From the IMG/VR virus record IMGVR_UViG_3300029258_003380, positions 33,967 to 97,966 of that record: DNA of 64,000 nucleotides, one strand, 5' to 3'. Every line of letters begins with the position of its first letter. Positions within the stretch are counted from its first letter, which is position 1. Positions 16,701 through 24,667 of the stretch are shown here, piece after piece. A model generated the notes under the pieces. The model ran no database searches, was not told the origin of the DNA, and worked only from the letters and a program-made list of their open reading frames with translations. Position numbers and translations under genes: made by a program. Source of the DNA: a virus.

Positions 16701-16911
16701 TCCCAGTGGTTTCAGTTACAAATACAAACGAGGAAAGTGGGAAGACGAGTATTGCGGCAGAGTGTATGAGCATGCCGCTGCGGAAACAAATTCAGTGATG
16801 TCAGAGTCGTTCGCAGAGAGCACAAAACTCAAGCTAAATAAGATGTACGAAGCCAATCCAGACCATGTTGGCTACTACATGGCACAGGCAAAGGGGAGTT
16901 TCATACCATGA
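13762..16911 (+). CDS. minor head protein: SPP1 gp7/Mu F-like domain fused to HEFGH zinc metallopeptidase
   Basis: 1049 residues. Residues about 150-460 resemble head-morphogenesis proteins: helical lead (LTARARKVVAQGLRDGLGR), then VQAVLDERTTEICRCLDG (D343 onward), ending PPYHHICRS (441-450). This family sits inside the head near the portal and is often injected. A Pro/Lys-rich linker spans about 690-760 (PPKKTPKKKPTDP). The C-terminal 250 residues carry H945-E946-F947-G948-H949, a classic HExxH zinc peptidase site, followed 66-70 residues later by an SESFAE stretch (E1015, E1019) that could give the third ligand. So the protein looks like a head protein with an attached protease, perhaps for head maturation or for acting in the host after injection. 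The two domains are clear; the role is inferred. Confidence 0.8.
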   Translation: MLGVYSNPARGFMTLYPVADLGDDAVVALWKVGVRAKSQICKAEGFALLVMSCDRVLPIRINSKTVQQARQEAIKCVRSGEVTLLKSRYRGRHTVFERVETISVMRPGVAELDKAASLVAPSGVLLEKALSPQDPTDARMIAKRLGSQLRFAEQKVLGNKLEKYVKRLNVDWPNLSHKETSRHLASIRGELRKMLGTAAVEVMPTWSGKIETRLKGVFANARKVVQSNFLPSVGVSLRQPDVVAIGAIADQSGWWMRDAAGVRSDRLTARARKVVAQGLRDGLGRHDIGEMLQKTLPKAWQAMGSNYFTVVAAAAVNRARSYSEVSGYIEVGIEALEVQAVLDERTTEICRCLDGQVIDTHVVSQQIVGAMNVARPEDIRDASPFLKEITNQKTGVRSIVTANNGTKIADVVRSGVGRVDDRGIFKYFKAGNQLADANIGPPPYHHICRSWTIPVTTTVSVPRNKMARAGGGAPTAPKIVPKGGKPRPGVGPRPQIMHPKPTTREQPLVGDPDLIERYPFTQDFVTPGNLPARWYKDAATGELKHAAVYQRYQYDPQSRVIRGLGRPSQVAKPKDPLKDVLSDLSRKLKLSADTNGVVMNVEKLGTRTTKDFVLAETKQPAAHRVYTVRSTTTGELEYLKFNSDLRRKSRNALSDLRHAESAAKMEQALARMEKQGYLIRTKDASTVTFGKPAPKMAPKASPGPKRPPATPPKKTPKKKPTDPTIAPKPKPKIVAPNKKPPKKKPPQPPEPQQPASGKVDDYSEYGLIENKPVTEQLQKRIEMEGARLSDYLSNETAKMQSRFGRNLFDHERADRIRDFVAAETGSVSKFTRKVITDNTEAPNSFTKAVLKRTTQRKVRRGSMGANVLPSKVGLRKVSISDTAKLYNDAFEHLSQRVMDAALDKGLPRVFYATKVRGGAYHSHNFNAIVLPGEASAAEIKRIFRHEFGHYVDTLGKGKEAAIEFREIYATHGGRVFTKTYPSGFSYKYKRGKWEDEYCGRVYEHAAAETNSVMSESFAESTKLKLNKMYEANPDHVGYYMAQAKGSFIP

Positions 16912-17210
16912 AGGGGCAGATACCGATAATTGACAAAAAAGGGGATGTGGTGGCAAGACTCAGTTGGAAGGGCGATGAAAGAAAAGGCACCGGTACATGG
17001 TGGTATGCTACAAAGGATGTAGAAAAGTCGATTATCAATTTGATAGAATTCAATGCAGATCTCAAGAAGGTTGGTTATGCTGACATGACCCACGATGCAG
17101 GAACTGTGAGGGGTTGGACGGGGTTCGCAGGCAACTACCAGGCGCTCTGTTCGTCGTTGCCGAGCATAGGATTAGATGTTGACGACGAGAATATTACGTG
17201 GCCAATGTAA
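16908..17210 (+). CDS. unknown small protein coupled to the head protein
   Basis: 100 residues, start overlapping the previous TGA by four bases (ATGA). Mixed alpha/beta with many Trp (VARLSWKGDERKGTGTWWYA). No motif recognised. Because it is coupled to the metallopeptidase fusion it might regulate or inhibit it; this is only a hypothesis from gene order. Confidence 0.5.
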   Translation: MKGQIPIIDKKGDVVARLSWKGDERKGTGTWWYATKDVEKSIINLIEFNADLKKVGYADMTHDAGTVRGWTGFAGNYQALCSSLPSIGLDVDDENITWPM

Positions 17211-17255
17211 GGTCACGGTTGACGCAGTCCGTCAGGAAGGGTTAGGCTGTAAGGA

Positions 17256-17624
17256 ATGGAAGTGCTGATACAAAAACCTTTGGGGTCGTCTACAGGTGGA
17301 CCATTTGCACAATTATTGCTAGAACCACACCAGGCTGTACGTGCAGCCCGGATGTTCGAGCGCGTGTTGCGCGAATCCTTTGAATACGACGAGAAAACCA
17401 TGGGAAAGCCCTTCCGGGAACGGGTTCAAAACGGAACAGAGATGAAGAGACGTGCGCAAAAGATGGCACGATGGTTTAGGGTGTTCCGTGCCGACCTGGG
17501 GTATTCTATTTCCAGGATCGAAGCTGAGTTGGCGCAAGCGTTGCGCTGCGAACTAGACGGAGGAATCTACACGCCGGCTCCAAGTCGGGGTTCTTATGGC
17601 GTGCCGGAAGGAGACACACAATGA
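17256..17624 (+). CDS. unknown basic helical protein
   Basis: 122 residues, ATG 17256 with only a TAAGGA-like site. Largely helical and Arg-rich (FRERVQNGTEMKRRAQKMAR), with a possible helix-turn-helix feel in LGYSISRIEAELAQALRCEL but not enough for a call. Overlaps the next gene by four bases. Function unknown. Confidence 0.5.
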   Translation: MEVLIQKPLGSSTGGPFAQLLLEPHQAVRAARMFERVLRESFEYDEKTMGKPFRERVQNGTEMKRRAQKMARWFRVFRADLGYSISRIEAELAQALRCELDGGIYTPAPSRGSYGVPEGDTQ

Positions 17625-18541
17625 AAAAGAAATTTATGGAGCTTGTAAAACGTCAAACAGTACTCGCTGCGAAAGCTGCCAGCGGTACCGCGTCCAAAGT
17701 GGAGGTTGCAGAACTTGCCAAGATCACAACGGCGATCAAGGCTGCCACTGACGATGACAACGACACACAGGCCACCACACTCACAACCATGACACTCACC
17801 GAGTTCCGTACCTGGCACGACAAGGCGGTCAAGGCCATCGAAGACGGTGACGCGGAACTGCTGCCGCTGGTCAAGAAGAACTTGGCCTCCATCAAAACAC
17901 AGGCGAAGACCGACGGTGAGGATATCGTAGCGGTCGAGATGCCGGTGGAGAAGTCCGAGACCGACCGTATCGCAGAACTCGAGGCCAGGATCAAGGCGCT
18001 TGAGTCGGAGGATGAAGATGGCGATACCGGCGGTGAAGGAGATGATCCTGAAGGAGCAGCTGCCGCATCCAAGGAAGCGAAACCCACAGCGCAGGCTCTG
18101 GCCTTGGAAGCGATAGACACATTGCTCGCCAAGTATGAAGAGGTTAAGACTGCAATCGAAGCCGGTGGTGTTACCAAGGAGCAATTGGACGCGATGTGGG
18201 ACGACTGGCTCCTCAAGGATGCGATTCGCACGAGTGCCGCCATTATGGCCAAATGCGAGGAACTTAAGACTTGCGTTACCGATGTGATGCCAGTCCTTGA
18301 GAAGTTGGATGACGGAGAAGATGGCGGGGACGGCGATGGTGATGGCGGCGACGGAGACGGTGGTGACGGTGAAGAAGATGACGCCGGTGGTGAGGGTGAC
18401 GGCGGAGACGGTGGGGAAAATGACGTCAACAAATCAGGTCCTTCCAGTGCATGGCTTGGCGGCCGGGATTTGGCGGCGAAGAACCAGACACCAGAGGAAC
18501 AAGTTGCGGCGATAAAAGCGGCTAAGGAAAAAGGTCGGTAA
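17621..18541 (+). CDS. acidic low-complexity protein, scaffold-like
   Basis: 306 residues. Helical and Lys/Ala-rich at the N-terminus (1-60), a helical charged core (95-240) with heptad-like ESETDRIAELEARIKALES, then an extreme Gly/Asp/Glu tract at about 228-268 made of GDGDGGDG-type repeats, ending in a short helix (TPEEQVAAIKAAKEKGR). Acidic, helical proteins of this kind just upstream of protease and capsid commonly act as internal scaffold, removed during maturation. That is by analogy and position. The tract is also visible as a GGCGAC-rich DNA repeat (18300-18420). Confidence 0.55.
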   Translation: MKKKFMELVKRQTVLAAKAASGTASKVEVAELAKITTAIKAATDDDNDTQATTLTTMTLTEFRTWHDKAVKAIEDGDAELLPLVKKNLASIKTQAKTDGEDIVAVEMPVEKSETDRIAELEARIKALESEDEDGDTGGEGDDPEGAAAASKEAKPTAQALALEAIDTLLAKYEEVKTAIEAGGVTKEQLDAMWDDWLLKDAIRTSAAIMAKCEELKTCVTDVMPVLEKLDDGEDGGDGDGDGGDGDGGDGEEDDAGGEGDGGDGGENDVNKSGPSSAWLGGRDLAAKNQTPEEQVAAIKAAKEKGR

Positions 18542-18568
18542 TAGGTCTCAACGTTCCGGAGGTACACC

Positions 18569-19600
18569 TTGGAAATCGGAATCTTTACATCGAGCCAGAA
18601 GAACGACGATGGCGTGCCGATATCTTTTTTCGGCATGAACGACACCCACATTTTGGCGGCACTGTATAAAGCTGCGACAGCGATTGCTGGTCCTGGCATG
18701 GACTCATTTGATCCGCCGGCAGGCATGAAGGTGCACAAGGTCGGTTCTGTTTCGGTGGAGGGAGTCGACGACGAGTCGGTGTATGTTATTCAGGCCGATG
18801 ATGCTGCCAAGCCAGAGGGTGGTCGCATGCCAGGTGGTGCCAACGGGACATGGGCCATACAGTCGCTTATCTTTAGCAAAGATGAATTCACCGTTGAGAC
18901 CGCGCGCAAATGGGTAACCGACCACGATGGCTTCGGTGACTATGGCGTGGACGAGACCGAGACTTCGTTTAGATTCCGTCAGTACGACCCTGAATATTTC
19001 GATGAGTTCCGCACGATAACAGTGGACACGGGCATATCGGCCTCCTATGGCAAGATTGACAAAGAGACGGATACCACGACAGAAGATGCAGCCAAATCTT
19101 TGGAGGCGTCTATCCGCAAGTGGGAAGCTGTTCACAACGTCAACAAGGCGATCATGGCCTCTGGGCTAAAGGTCCTTTCCGAGACGGCAGTTGTGACCAA
19201 AGGCGAGGATGGCGAATCCGAGGAACGCTTTGTCATGTCCCTAGTGTTGGAGCCGAACGACGGCCAAGACGGGGCTCCTCTTAAGCCTGATACACAGGGT
19301 GACATTTACAGCGCGGCAGATGTACGCAAAGCGGCTCATGCTTGGATGGAGCACCACGGCGCGATAGATCTGCGCCATTCCTGGAAGGCACTTGGCAAGG
19401 ACGAGGTCCGGCCACTCGAGACATACGTGGCTCCTGTAGATTTCACATTGGGTGAAGGGGACAATGCGTACGACGTAATCAAAGGAACATGGCTGCTAGG
19501 TGTTCGTATCGTAGACGATAAATTATGGGACGAAGTCAAAGACGGCGAACTAGGGGCTTATAGCATCGGTGGCACCGCCATCCGTGAGCCAGCAGAGTAG
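18569..19600 (+). CDS. XkdF-like prohead protease (peptidase S78_2 type)
   Basis: 343 residues, TTG start with CCGGAGGT seven bases upstream. The C-terminal 150 residues match the XkdF/S78_2 fold: VMSLVLEPND, DTQGDIYSAADVRKAAHAWM (helix after a QGDIYS turn), the IDLRHSW histidine strand, YVAPVDFTLG, KGTWLLGVRIVDDKLWDEVK and ELGAYSIGG with the conserved serine. These enzymes cleave scaffold and capsid proteins inside the prohead. His in LRHSW and Ser in YSIGG are the likely catalytic pair. The N-terminal 190 residues are extra. The VSLVTAGANRQ motif usually found in this family lies instead in the next gene. Confidence 0.75.
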   Translation: MEIGIFTSSQKNDDGVPISFFGMNDTHILAALYKAATAIAGPGMDSFDPPAGMKVHKVGSVSVEGVDDESVYVIQADDAAKPEGGRMPGGANGTWAIQSLIFSKDEFTVETARKWVTDHDGFGDYGVDETETSFRFRQYDPEYFDEFRTITVDTGISASYGKIDKETDTTTEDAAKSLEASIRKWEAVHNVNKAIMASGLKVLSETAVVTKGEDGESEERFVMSLVLEPNDGQDGAPLKPDTQGDIYSAADVRKAAHAWMEHHGAIDLRHSWKALGKDEVRPLETYVAPVDFTLGEGDNAYDVIKGTWLLGVRIVDDKLWDEVKDGELGAYSIGGTAIREPAE

Positions 19601-19609
19601 GAGTTAAGA

Positions 19610-20653
19610 ATGACTATTCCACGCAGTTGGAGCAATAAGGGCGCCGACGATCAGAAGAATGTTTTTCGTCTAACGGATATGGATCCGGAGTTTGTTTCCC
19701 TAGTCACAGCAGGAGCTAATCGCCAAAAGCAGTTTCAGGTAGTCAAGGCGGACGATGCCTCTGATGATGTTCCCGGGGACGACGCGGACAACGACACAAA
19801 GGTGAAGACCCATAAAGCACGTGCCGAACATTTTGGAATCGAAATGCGTGAAGACGGCAACTTGTCATACCCAAGCGGAGAGCCAACGACGAAGTCCCTT
19901 TATGGAGACCCGGTCAATCTCATGTATCCGCTTGGAGTGAATGGCAACGAGGCAGATGGTGAGCTGATCAGCAAAGCCATCGCTCTATTTGAAAAAGACT
20001 CGGATAAGTACAAAGATATGATATCCAAGGTAGGAGTTTTTGCACGAATCATAACGGCTGCGTTGGCAGCAGATGTCGATGTGACCTGCCAAAAAGATGA
20101 CGAGATATACGAGGCGCTACCCGCTGAAATCAAGGAGCGCATCAAAGAAAAGGCGGCAGCTGGTGAAGACGGCGGCGACGATGAAACCGATGGCAACGGG
20201 AACACCTCTCAGGGCGAAGATCTCTCGTCCTGGCTACAAGATGCAGGTGACCACGTGCAGACGCTCTCTCTGGATGTAGCAATCCAGAACGCGCTGGACG
20301 CCCAGGCCGACGGAGACGCACCTGAACACGCAGCAGCCAAAGGGGCGCAAGAGATCAACACCACGGCGGCGCCTCCCGTGGCGAAGGTTGGGGTACAGGC
20401 AGACAGTGACGGGCAGAATTTACAAGATGCCAAGATTGCCAAGCTCGAGGGTGAGCTTAAGAAAGCGCGGAGGGAAATCGTCGCGTTTAAGGCTAAGGTA
20501 TCGCGCCTGTCCAAGGGTGTGGGCAAATCCAGTGTTATGTTGACCGGCGAAGTCGGAGCACCAAGCACATCTGCTCATACTGAAAAATCAAGTCCTTCTC
20601 ACGGTGCATTTAGCGCCGGAGGTGACATCGCTGCGGCGATTAGAGAGGACTAA
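19610..20653 (+). CDS. scaffold-like protein with XkdF-type N-terminal motif
   Basis: 347 residues. Near the N-terminus, EFVSLVTAGANRQ resembles the motif that opens many XkdF-type proteins. Next comes a domain with ARAEHFGIEMREDGNLSYPSG and YGDPVNLMYPLG seen in several phage proteins of unknown function, helical continuation, a Gly/Asp-rich stretch at about 183-200 and a coiled-coil region near 265-305 (AKIAKLEGELKKARREIV). Acidic, partly disordered and located right before the capsid gene: most likely an assembly scaffold or protease-processed core protein. Not certain. Confidence 0.55.
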   Translation: MTIPRSWSNKGADDQKNVFRLTDMDPEFVSLVTAGANRQKQFQVVKADDASDDVPGDDADNDTKVKTHKARAEHFGIEMREDGNLSYPSGEPTTKSLYGDPVNLMYPLGVNGNEADGELISKAIALFEKDSDKYKDMISKVGVFARIITAALAADVDVTCQKDDEIYEALPAEIKERIKEKAAAGEDGGDDETDGNGNTSQGEDLSSWLQDAGDHVQTLSLDVAIQNALDAQADGDAPEHAAAKGAQEINTTAAPPVAKVGVQADSDGQNLQDAKIAKLEGELKKARREIVAFKAKVSRLSKGVGKSSVMLTGEVGAPSTSAHTEKSSPSHGAFSAGGDIAAAIRED

Positions 20654-20685
20654 CACCAACAAGACCCACAAGGGAGGAACTAAAA

Positions 20686-21624
20686 ATGGCAACTGCAAAT
20701 CAAACAATCATGGCCAAAGCGGACATGGAGGTCGCTGACCTCATCGCCGATGGTGGATATCTTCAAGCCGAGCAATCTGAGAAGTTTGTCGTAGACATGA
20801 TCAAAGCATCCGTGCTTATGAGCATGATCAACGTGCAGACTACGAAGTCGCACACCAAGCAAATCGACAAGGTCGGGATCAGTGGCCGCGTACTGCGCCC
20901 TGGTACCAGTGGACATGCACTCGCAGCGGCGGACAGGGTAAAACCCACCACCGACAACGAGACATTGCACACGCATCTAATGAAGTCCGAGATCAACCTC
21001 AACGACGAGGTACTCGAAGACAACATCGAGGGCGGAAACTTCAAAACGACGGTCATGGCCATGATGGCAGATCATACGGCCCTGGACCTGGACGACCTCC
21101 TGGCCAACGGCGACACCACTTCGGCCGACCCGTTGCTCGCGCTGCTCGACGGCATGATCGTGTCGGCAACGTCGCACATCGTGAACGCAGCTGGTGTACC
21201 AATTGCGAAGTCGATGCTGAAGGATGCGATCAAGGCGATGCCATCGCAGTACAACCGCATGAAACGGAACCAGCGATTCCTGACGTCGGAAGATGCGCAG
21301 ATCGACTACCACGACTACCTGGCCGACCGAGCCACTGTCCTGGGTGACAAGAAAGTTCAGGACGACTCGCCAGATCGCTACGGCAACAGGGCGATCACGG
21401 GTATTCCGGTATTCCCGGACGACTTGGGCGTTGGTAGTGACGAGACAGCGGTTCTGTTACTGGATCCCAAACTGGCGATCTGGGGATTCTGGCGCAAGGT
21501 CAAGGTCGAGACCGATAGGGATATTCGCACAGGCGAATGGATCATGGTCACGTCCTTGCGTGGTGGATTCCTCTACAAAGAGGAAGACGCGGTCGTCAAA
21601 ATCATAGGCGTCAAGACTCAGTAG
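20686..21624 (+). CDS. major capsid protein (XkdG/P2-like, HK97 fold)
   Basis: 312 residues with GGGAGGAAC just before the ATG. Forms the head shell. Signs: N-terminal arm with helices; GISGRVLRPGTSGHALAAADRVKPTTDNETLHTH segment, L-type SEINLNDEVLEDNIEG, the D-helix NRMKRNQRFLTSEDAQIDYHDYLADR, and the C-terminal GIPVFPDDLG / LLLDPKLAIWGFWRKVKVETDRDIRTGEWIMVTSLRGGF run typical of XkdG-type capsids. Size and position after protease and scaffold agree. Strong codon bias toward C-ending codons compared with neighbours fits high expression. Confidence 0.85.
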   Translation: MATANQTIMAKADMEVADLIADGGYLQAEQSEKFVVDMIKASVLMSMINVQTTKSHTKQIDKVGISGRVLRPGTSGHALAAADRVKPTTDNETLHTHLMKSEINLNDEVLEDNIEGGNFKTTVMAMMADHTALDLDDLLANGDTTSADPLLALLDGMIVSATSHIVNAAGVPIAKSMLKDAIKAMPSQYNRMKRNQRFLTSEDAQIDYHDYLADRATVLGDKKVQDDSPDRYGNRAITGIPVFPDDLGVGSDETAVLLLDPKLAIWGFWRKVKVETDRDIRTGEWIMVTSLRGGFLYKEEDAVVKIIGVKTQ

Positions 21625-21688
21625 TCCATAGCGTCACAGTTGTTCGAACGAATACGGCGTAATATTCGCCTAAAAATGGAGGAATAAA

Positions 21689-22042
21689 ATGGCCCTTGGA
21701 GCAATTACAATTCATGCCGTAAGGCAAACAGAGGCGGGTGGACAAGCACTGGTATGCAGTTGTGCAGGTGATGGTGCGTACGTGGCCGGCGGAACAGCCG
21801 ACTTCAACGCATCTCTTCGCGCCGCGATCAAAACACTTCACGCCGCAGCAACCGACAAGAACGTGCGCGGTGAAGAAAATGTCTCGTGTCTCTACGTTGT
21901 CCCGGCAAGGGCAGGCGTTTACGTGCCCAGTTATGACTACGCGAACGACAAGCTGTTCGTGTATGACAACAGCACAGACGCAGAGTCCATCGTCGCAAAC
22001 ATGAGCGGCACAACTTTCGAATTCGTCGCGGTTTGTAAGTAA
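21689..22042 (+). CDS. unknown small protein after capsid (possible head decoration)
   Basis: 117 residues, GGAGG site before ATG 21689. Beta-rich with many Ala/Gly (AGGQALVCSCAGDGAYVAGG) and a YVPSYDYANDKLFVYDNS segment. Placement directly downstream of the capsid gene and before a strong hairpin suggests coexpression with the capsid, as for decoration or stabilising proteins. Family not recognised. Confidence 0.5.
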   Translation: MALGAITIHAVRQTEAGGQALVCSCAGDGAYVAGGTADFNASLRAAIKTLHAAATDKNVRGEENVSCLYVVPARAGVYVPSYDYANDKLFVYDNSTDAESIVANMSGTTFEFVAVCK

Positions 22043-22070
22043 GAATCGCGTTCGACAGACCTACGGGGAA

Positions 22071-22124
22071 GCGGCGGCCCTCCGCCCAAGTGATCCCCCC
22101 CCACATCAACGGGGGGTCGCCGCC
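22071..22124 (+). terminator. strong GC-rich hairpin after capsid genes, no U-tract
   Basis: Inner stem: GATCCCCC at 22092-22099 can pair with GGGGGGTC at 22111-22118; outer GCGGCG (22071-22076) can pair with CGCCGC (22118-22123). No run of T follows, so it is not a standard Rho-independent terminator. It may act as an mRNA 3' stabiliser or partial terminator between the capsid genes and connectors. Confidence 0.45.
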
Positions 22125-22168
22125 AAACTGTACAGGGGTTGAAGAGTAGTAAAGAAAAGGAGAATCGC

Positions 22169-22783
22169 ATGATCACGGCAGTTAGACTATTAGAATACGA
22201 CAAGCGCAAGAATCATTGTCTGCGGACCTACACCTCTGGGGCGACAGGTACTAAGTACACGTCTGGGTCGGTGGCAAGCCCGTCGGCATTTCGCGTCGTC
22301 CGCAACAGGAATGAACTGCAGGAGCTTTCCAGTTTTCCACAGTTTGAAATCAAACAGTTTGAAGATCTGGATCATCTGCATGAGTTCGTGCAGCACGAGA
22401 TGGAACAGCGTGCACGAGTTGGTTTGCCAGCGGTACGTGCTGCAGTAATGGGAGGACCGTCAGGAAACGCAAGTGGCAAGCATGTACGACCTACAGTAGA
22501 AAGCCGTCTGCCACGTGCCGCATCCGGACCTCCATCTGATCACACCAAGACGAACACAGGTCGTCAGCCATTGGTTCCGAACACCAAAGAAGATGGTGCC
22601 AACCGAGCCGATGGAGGGGACGCGAAGAAGACAGAAGAGAAAAATGAAAAGAAGGTCCAGGAACCGTCGACGGGCAAAAAGACTCCGCCAAAGAAGTCCG
22701 GCAAGGGCAAGGGCGGAAAGAAGACCAGTAATAAAAAGGCTGCGAGAAAACGAGCGGTGAAACCAGCGGACAACGACAAATAG
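22169..22783 (+). CDS. protein with long Lys-rich disordered tail
   Basis: 204 residues from ATG 22169 (AAAGGAGAA site); TTG 22139 is less likely. The first 90 residues form a small alpha/beta domain (SAFRVVRNRNELQELSSFPQ). The rest is disordered, ending in KKSGKGKGGKK and similar Lys/Gly/Ala runs. A 23-base stretch here (22694-22716) is repeated in the gene at 26190. Basic tails of this sort may bind DNA in the head or RNA; function unknown. Confidence 0.55.
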   Translation: MITAVRLLEYDKRKNHCLRTYTSGATGTKYTSGSVASPSAFRVVRNRNELQELSSFPQFEIKQFEDLDHLHEFVQHEMEQRARVGLPAVRAAVMGGPSGNASGKHVRPTVESRLPRAASGPPSDHTKTNTGRQPLVPNTKEDGANRADGGDAKKTEEKNEKKVQEPSTGKKTPPKKSGKGKGGKKTSNKKAARKRAVKPADNDK

Positions 22784-22795
22784 TCGGAGGAAGTT

Positions 22796-23071
22796 ATGGG
22801 ACAAACACCGCAGCCGCGACACGCGGCGATACGAGACACTGGGGACTTGGCACTAGCTGCCTTTGCCCACATGGAAGGTTTTCGGGTTGTCAAGGCAGAG
22901 GAGAACAAACGTGGCCGCATCACTGAGTACAGGTTTACTATCGAGGATCCTGACGAGCGGTGGGAATCACTTTGTTTGGACTTTGCAAACTCAGAGGCAC
23001 AGCGACACGACGCATCTGTGCGCATGTTGAAGCGCCTCTGTAAACGTTCGGCCCGTAACGGGGGTCATTGA
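22796..23071 (+). CDS. DUF5659-like small protein
   Basis: 91 residues, CGGAGGAAG site before ATG. The pattern RDTGDLALAAFAHMEGFRVV, a beta strand with YRFTIED, then a helix with a C-terminal MLKRLCKR element is like the small DUF5659-type phage proteins. Their role is not known. Location among connector genes. Confidence 0.5.
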   Translation: MGQTPQPRHAAIRDTGDLALAAFAHMEGFRVVKAEENKRGRITEYRFTIEDPDERWESLCLDFANSEAQRHDASVRMLKRLCKRSARNGGH

Positions 23072-23084
23072 CTGAGGATGACAC

Positions 23085-24137
23085 GTGGCGATTGCGAATA
23101 TTAGATGGCAGGTTGATGCGGTAACACTGGCGGCGCTGGTTGCTGCCGGGTTCGACGCATGGCTTGTCGAGCGCCAAGACGGACCATTCTGGGCAGAAAT
23201 ATCCTACGAGACAACACGACCACCAATAAACGCAGCGGCACTAACCTATCTGTACACAGATCCTTCAGGTCCTGTCGATGCCATTACTGGTGAGGCCAGC
23301 GGTAACTACAGGGCCACACCTTATCGTACAAGTGATGCAGCGACAGACGTACCCATCGGTGCGACCAAGGCAAGGCGCGGATACATAACACCCGATGACG
23401 TCTGGGCCGAGGGTTATGCAAACCCACCCTGGACTCCTGCTTTGGTATGGCGAGGAATTGACAGGGCTACCAACACAATTGATGCCTTGTGCCGCCAGTG
23501 GTTTGAGCCGAGGTATTCGCAGTTTAGTTTCGACGGAACAGGCCATGATCAATTATGGCTGGACCTGCCGATAGCCGCACTTCACGCCATGCTGTATCAA
23601 GACGACACAGTTGTGGAGGTTGACGACTTTGAGGTGTACAATCGTCATCTCACAAGGGGGCAGCTAAACCCTGACGACCGTGCGAGTCCTAAAGTTACAT
23701 ACGCAGATGATCTGTTCTTAGGATCCCGTCGCCGTCGTAGTAGCAGATATAGGGACGGAGCATTGTTTGGATCTGGCAGGAAGAACGTAATCCTCAAGGG
23801 CATATTTGGATACACGGAACTTGGCCCCGGCGATATAGCGGCCGAGACAGTTGTACACTCCCAGATTCCAATAAGCTATGGCCAGACGCCGTCGGAGATA
23901 GTCCGTGCCTGTTTATTGCTGACACTGACATACATGCTGCCGGCAGATGAACAACAGGAAGCTGCACTGGCCAGTAGGATAACCAAGGTGAAGACGAGGG
24001 ACCAGTGGATGGAGTTCGCAGATCCTGGCGGCGGCGGTGCTAATCCAGACGCGAGTTATGGTCTGACTGGCAACATCGAGGTGGACAACATTTTGATGAG
24101 ATATTCTGGTCCGATTCGAATGGGTGGAATTGGATAA
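23085..24137 (+). CDS. head-tail connector (adaptor-like) protein
   Basis: 350 residues, GTG start with TGAGGA upstream, one-base overlap with the next gene. The centre contains YITPDDVWAEGYANPPWT and later helical segments (ATNTIDALCRQWFEPRYSQF), typical of head-completion adaptor proteins that bind beneath the portal (gp6/gp15-like). The order portal - capsid - this - stopper-like - completion gene supports it. The C-terminal third is less typical. Family assignment by context and pattern. Confidence 0.5.
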   Translation: MAIANIRWQVDAVTLAALVAAGFDAWLVERQDGPFWAEISYETTRPPINAAALTYLYTDPSGPVDAITGEASGNYRATPYRTSDAATDVPIGATKARRGYITPDDVWAEGYANPPWTPALVWRGIDRATNTIDALCRQWFEPRYSQFSFDGTGHDQLWLDLPIAALHAMLYQDDTVVEVDDFEVYNRHLTRGQLNPDDRASPKVTYADDLFLGSRRRRSSRYRDGALFGSGRKNVILKGIFGYTELGPGDIAAETVVHSQIPISYGQTPSEIVRACLLLTLTYMLPADEQQEAALASRITKVKTRDQWMEFADPGGGGANPDASYGLTGNIEVDNILMRYSGPIRMGGIG

Positions 24138-24667
24138 TGGGTATCGTTACACGAGGCCGTCTGATCAATAAATTCGTGGCTGTGATCATGCGCTTGGACA
24201 CAGAGGCTACGTCTCTTGTTGCCGGTGGAGGATATGATCCAGAATTTGACGCTACGATACCGGTCAGCGATGGCACACAACTTGGCTCGACGTCTCGGAG
24301 AGAAATGGCAGCGTTGCGTCTCAATGTTCAACTAGATCGGAAGTCCTGGGGTGAACAGAACATGACACGGGGCGGTCGCCAGATAGTGGCTGATATTGTG
24401 CTTGTGTTCCATTGGCCCGACCTGGAGAACATGGGACTGATCAATGCAGATGGCGAGTGCACCTTGAAAAAGGGCGACAGAATCGACCGTATCGAAACTC
24501 GCAAAGGAGCAATCGAGGCGACATTCGATAATCCACCTGGGATGTTCATCGATGGTTTCGAACGCGCCGGCCATGGGCTTGCACCGTTTGGAACGCCGAG
24601 AACAAATCTGTTATACACATACTGCGCATACGACCGAGTGGCCGGTGTTGCCGCTGGAGGTGTATAA
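24137..24667 (+). CDS. head-tail connector or stopper-like protein
   Basis: 176 residues, one-base overlaps on both sides. Beta-rich with long strands (AALRLNVQLDRKSWG, QIVADIVLVFHWPDLENMG, ECTLKKGDRIDRIETRKG). Such small beta barrels between adaptor and completion proteins are usually the stopper. No sequence family certain. Confidence 0.45.
   Translation: MGIVTRGRLINKFVAVIMRLDTEATSLVAGGGYDPEFDATIPVSDGTQLGSTSRREMAALRLNVQLDRKSWGEQNMTRGGRQIVADIVLVFHWPDLENMGLINADGECTLKKGDRIDRIETRKGAIEATFDNPPGMFIDGFERAGHGLAPFGTPRTNLLYTYCAYDRVAGVAAGGV

Noticed and set aside
17653-18738. Long open frame on the minus strand opposite the acidic low-complexity gene
   Set aside because: Its Ser/Pro-rich repeats are the complement of the Gly/Asp repeats on the + strand; no start signal.
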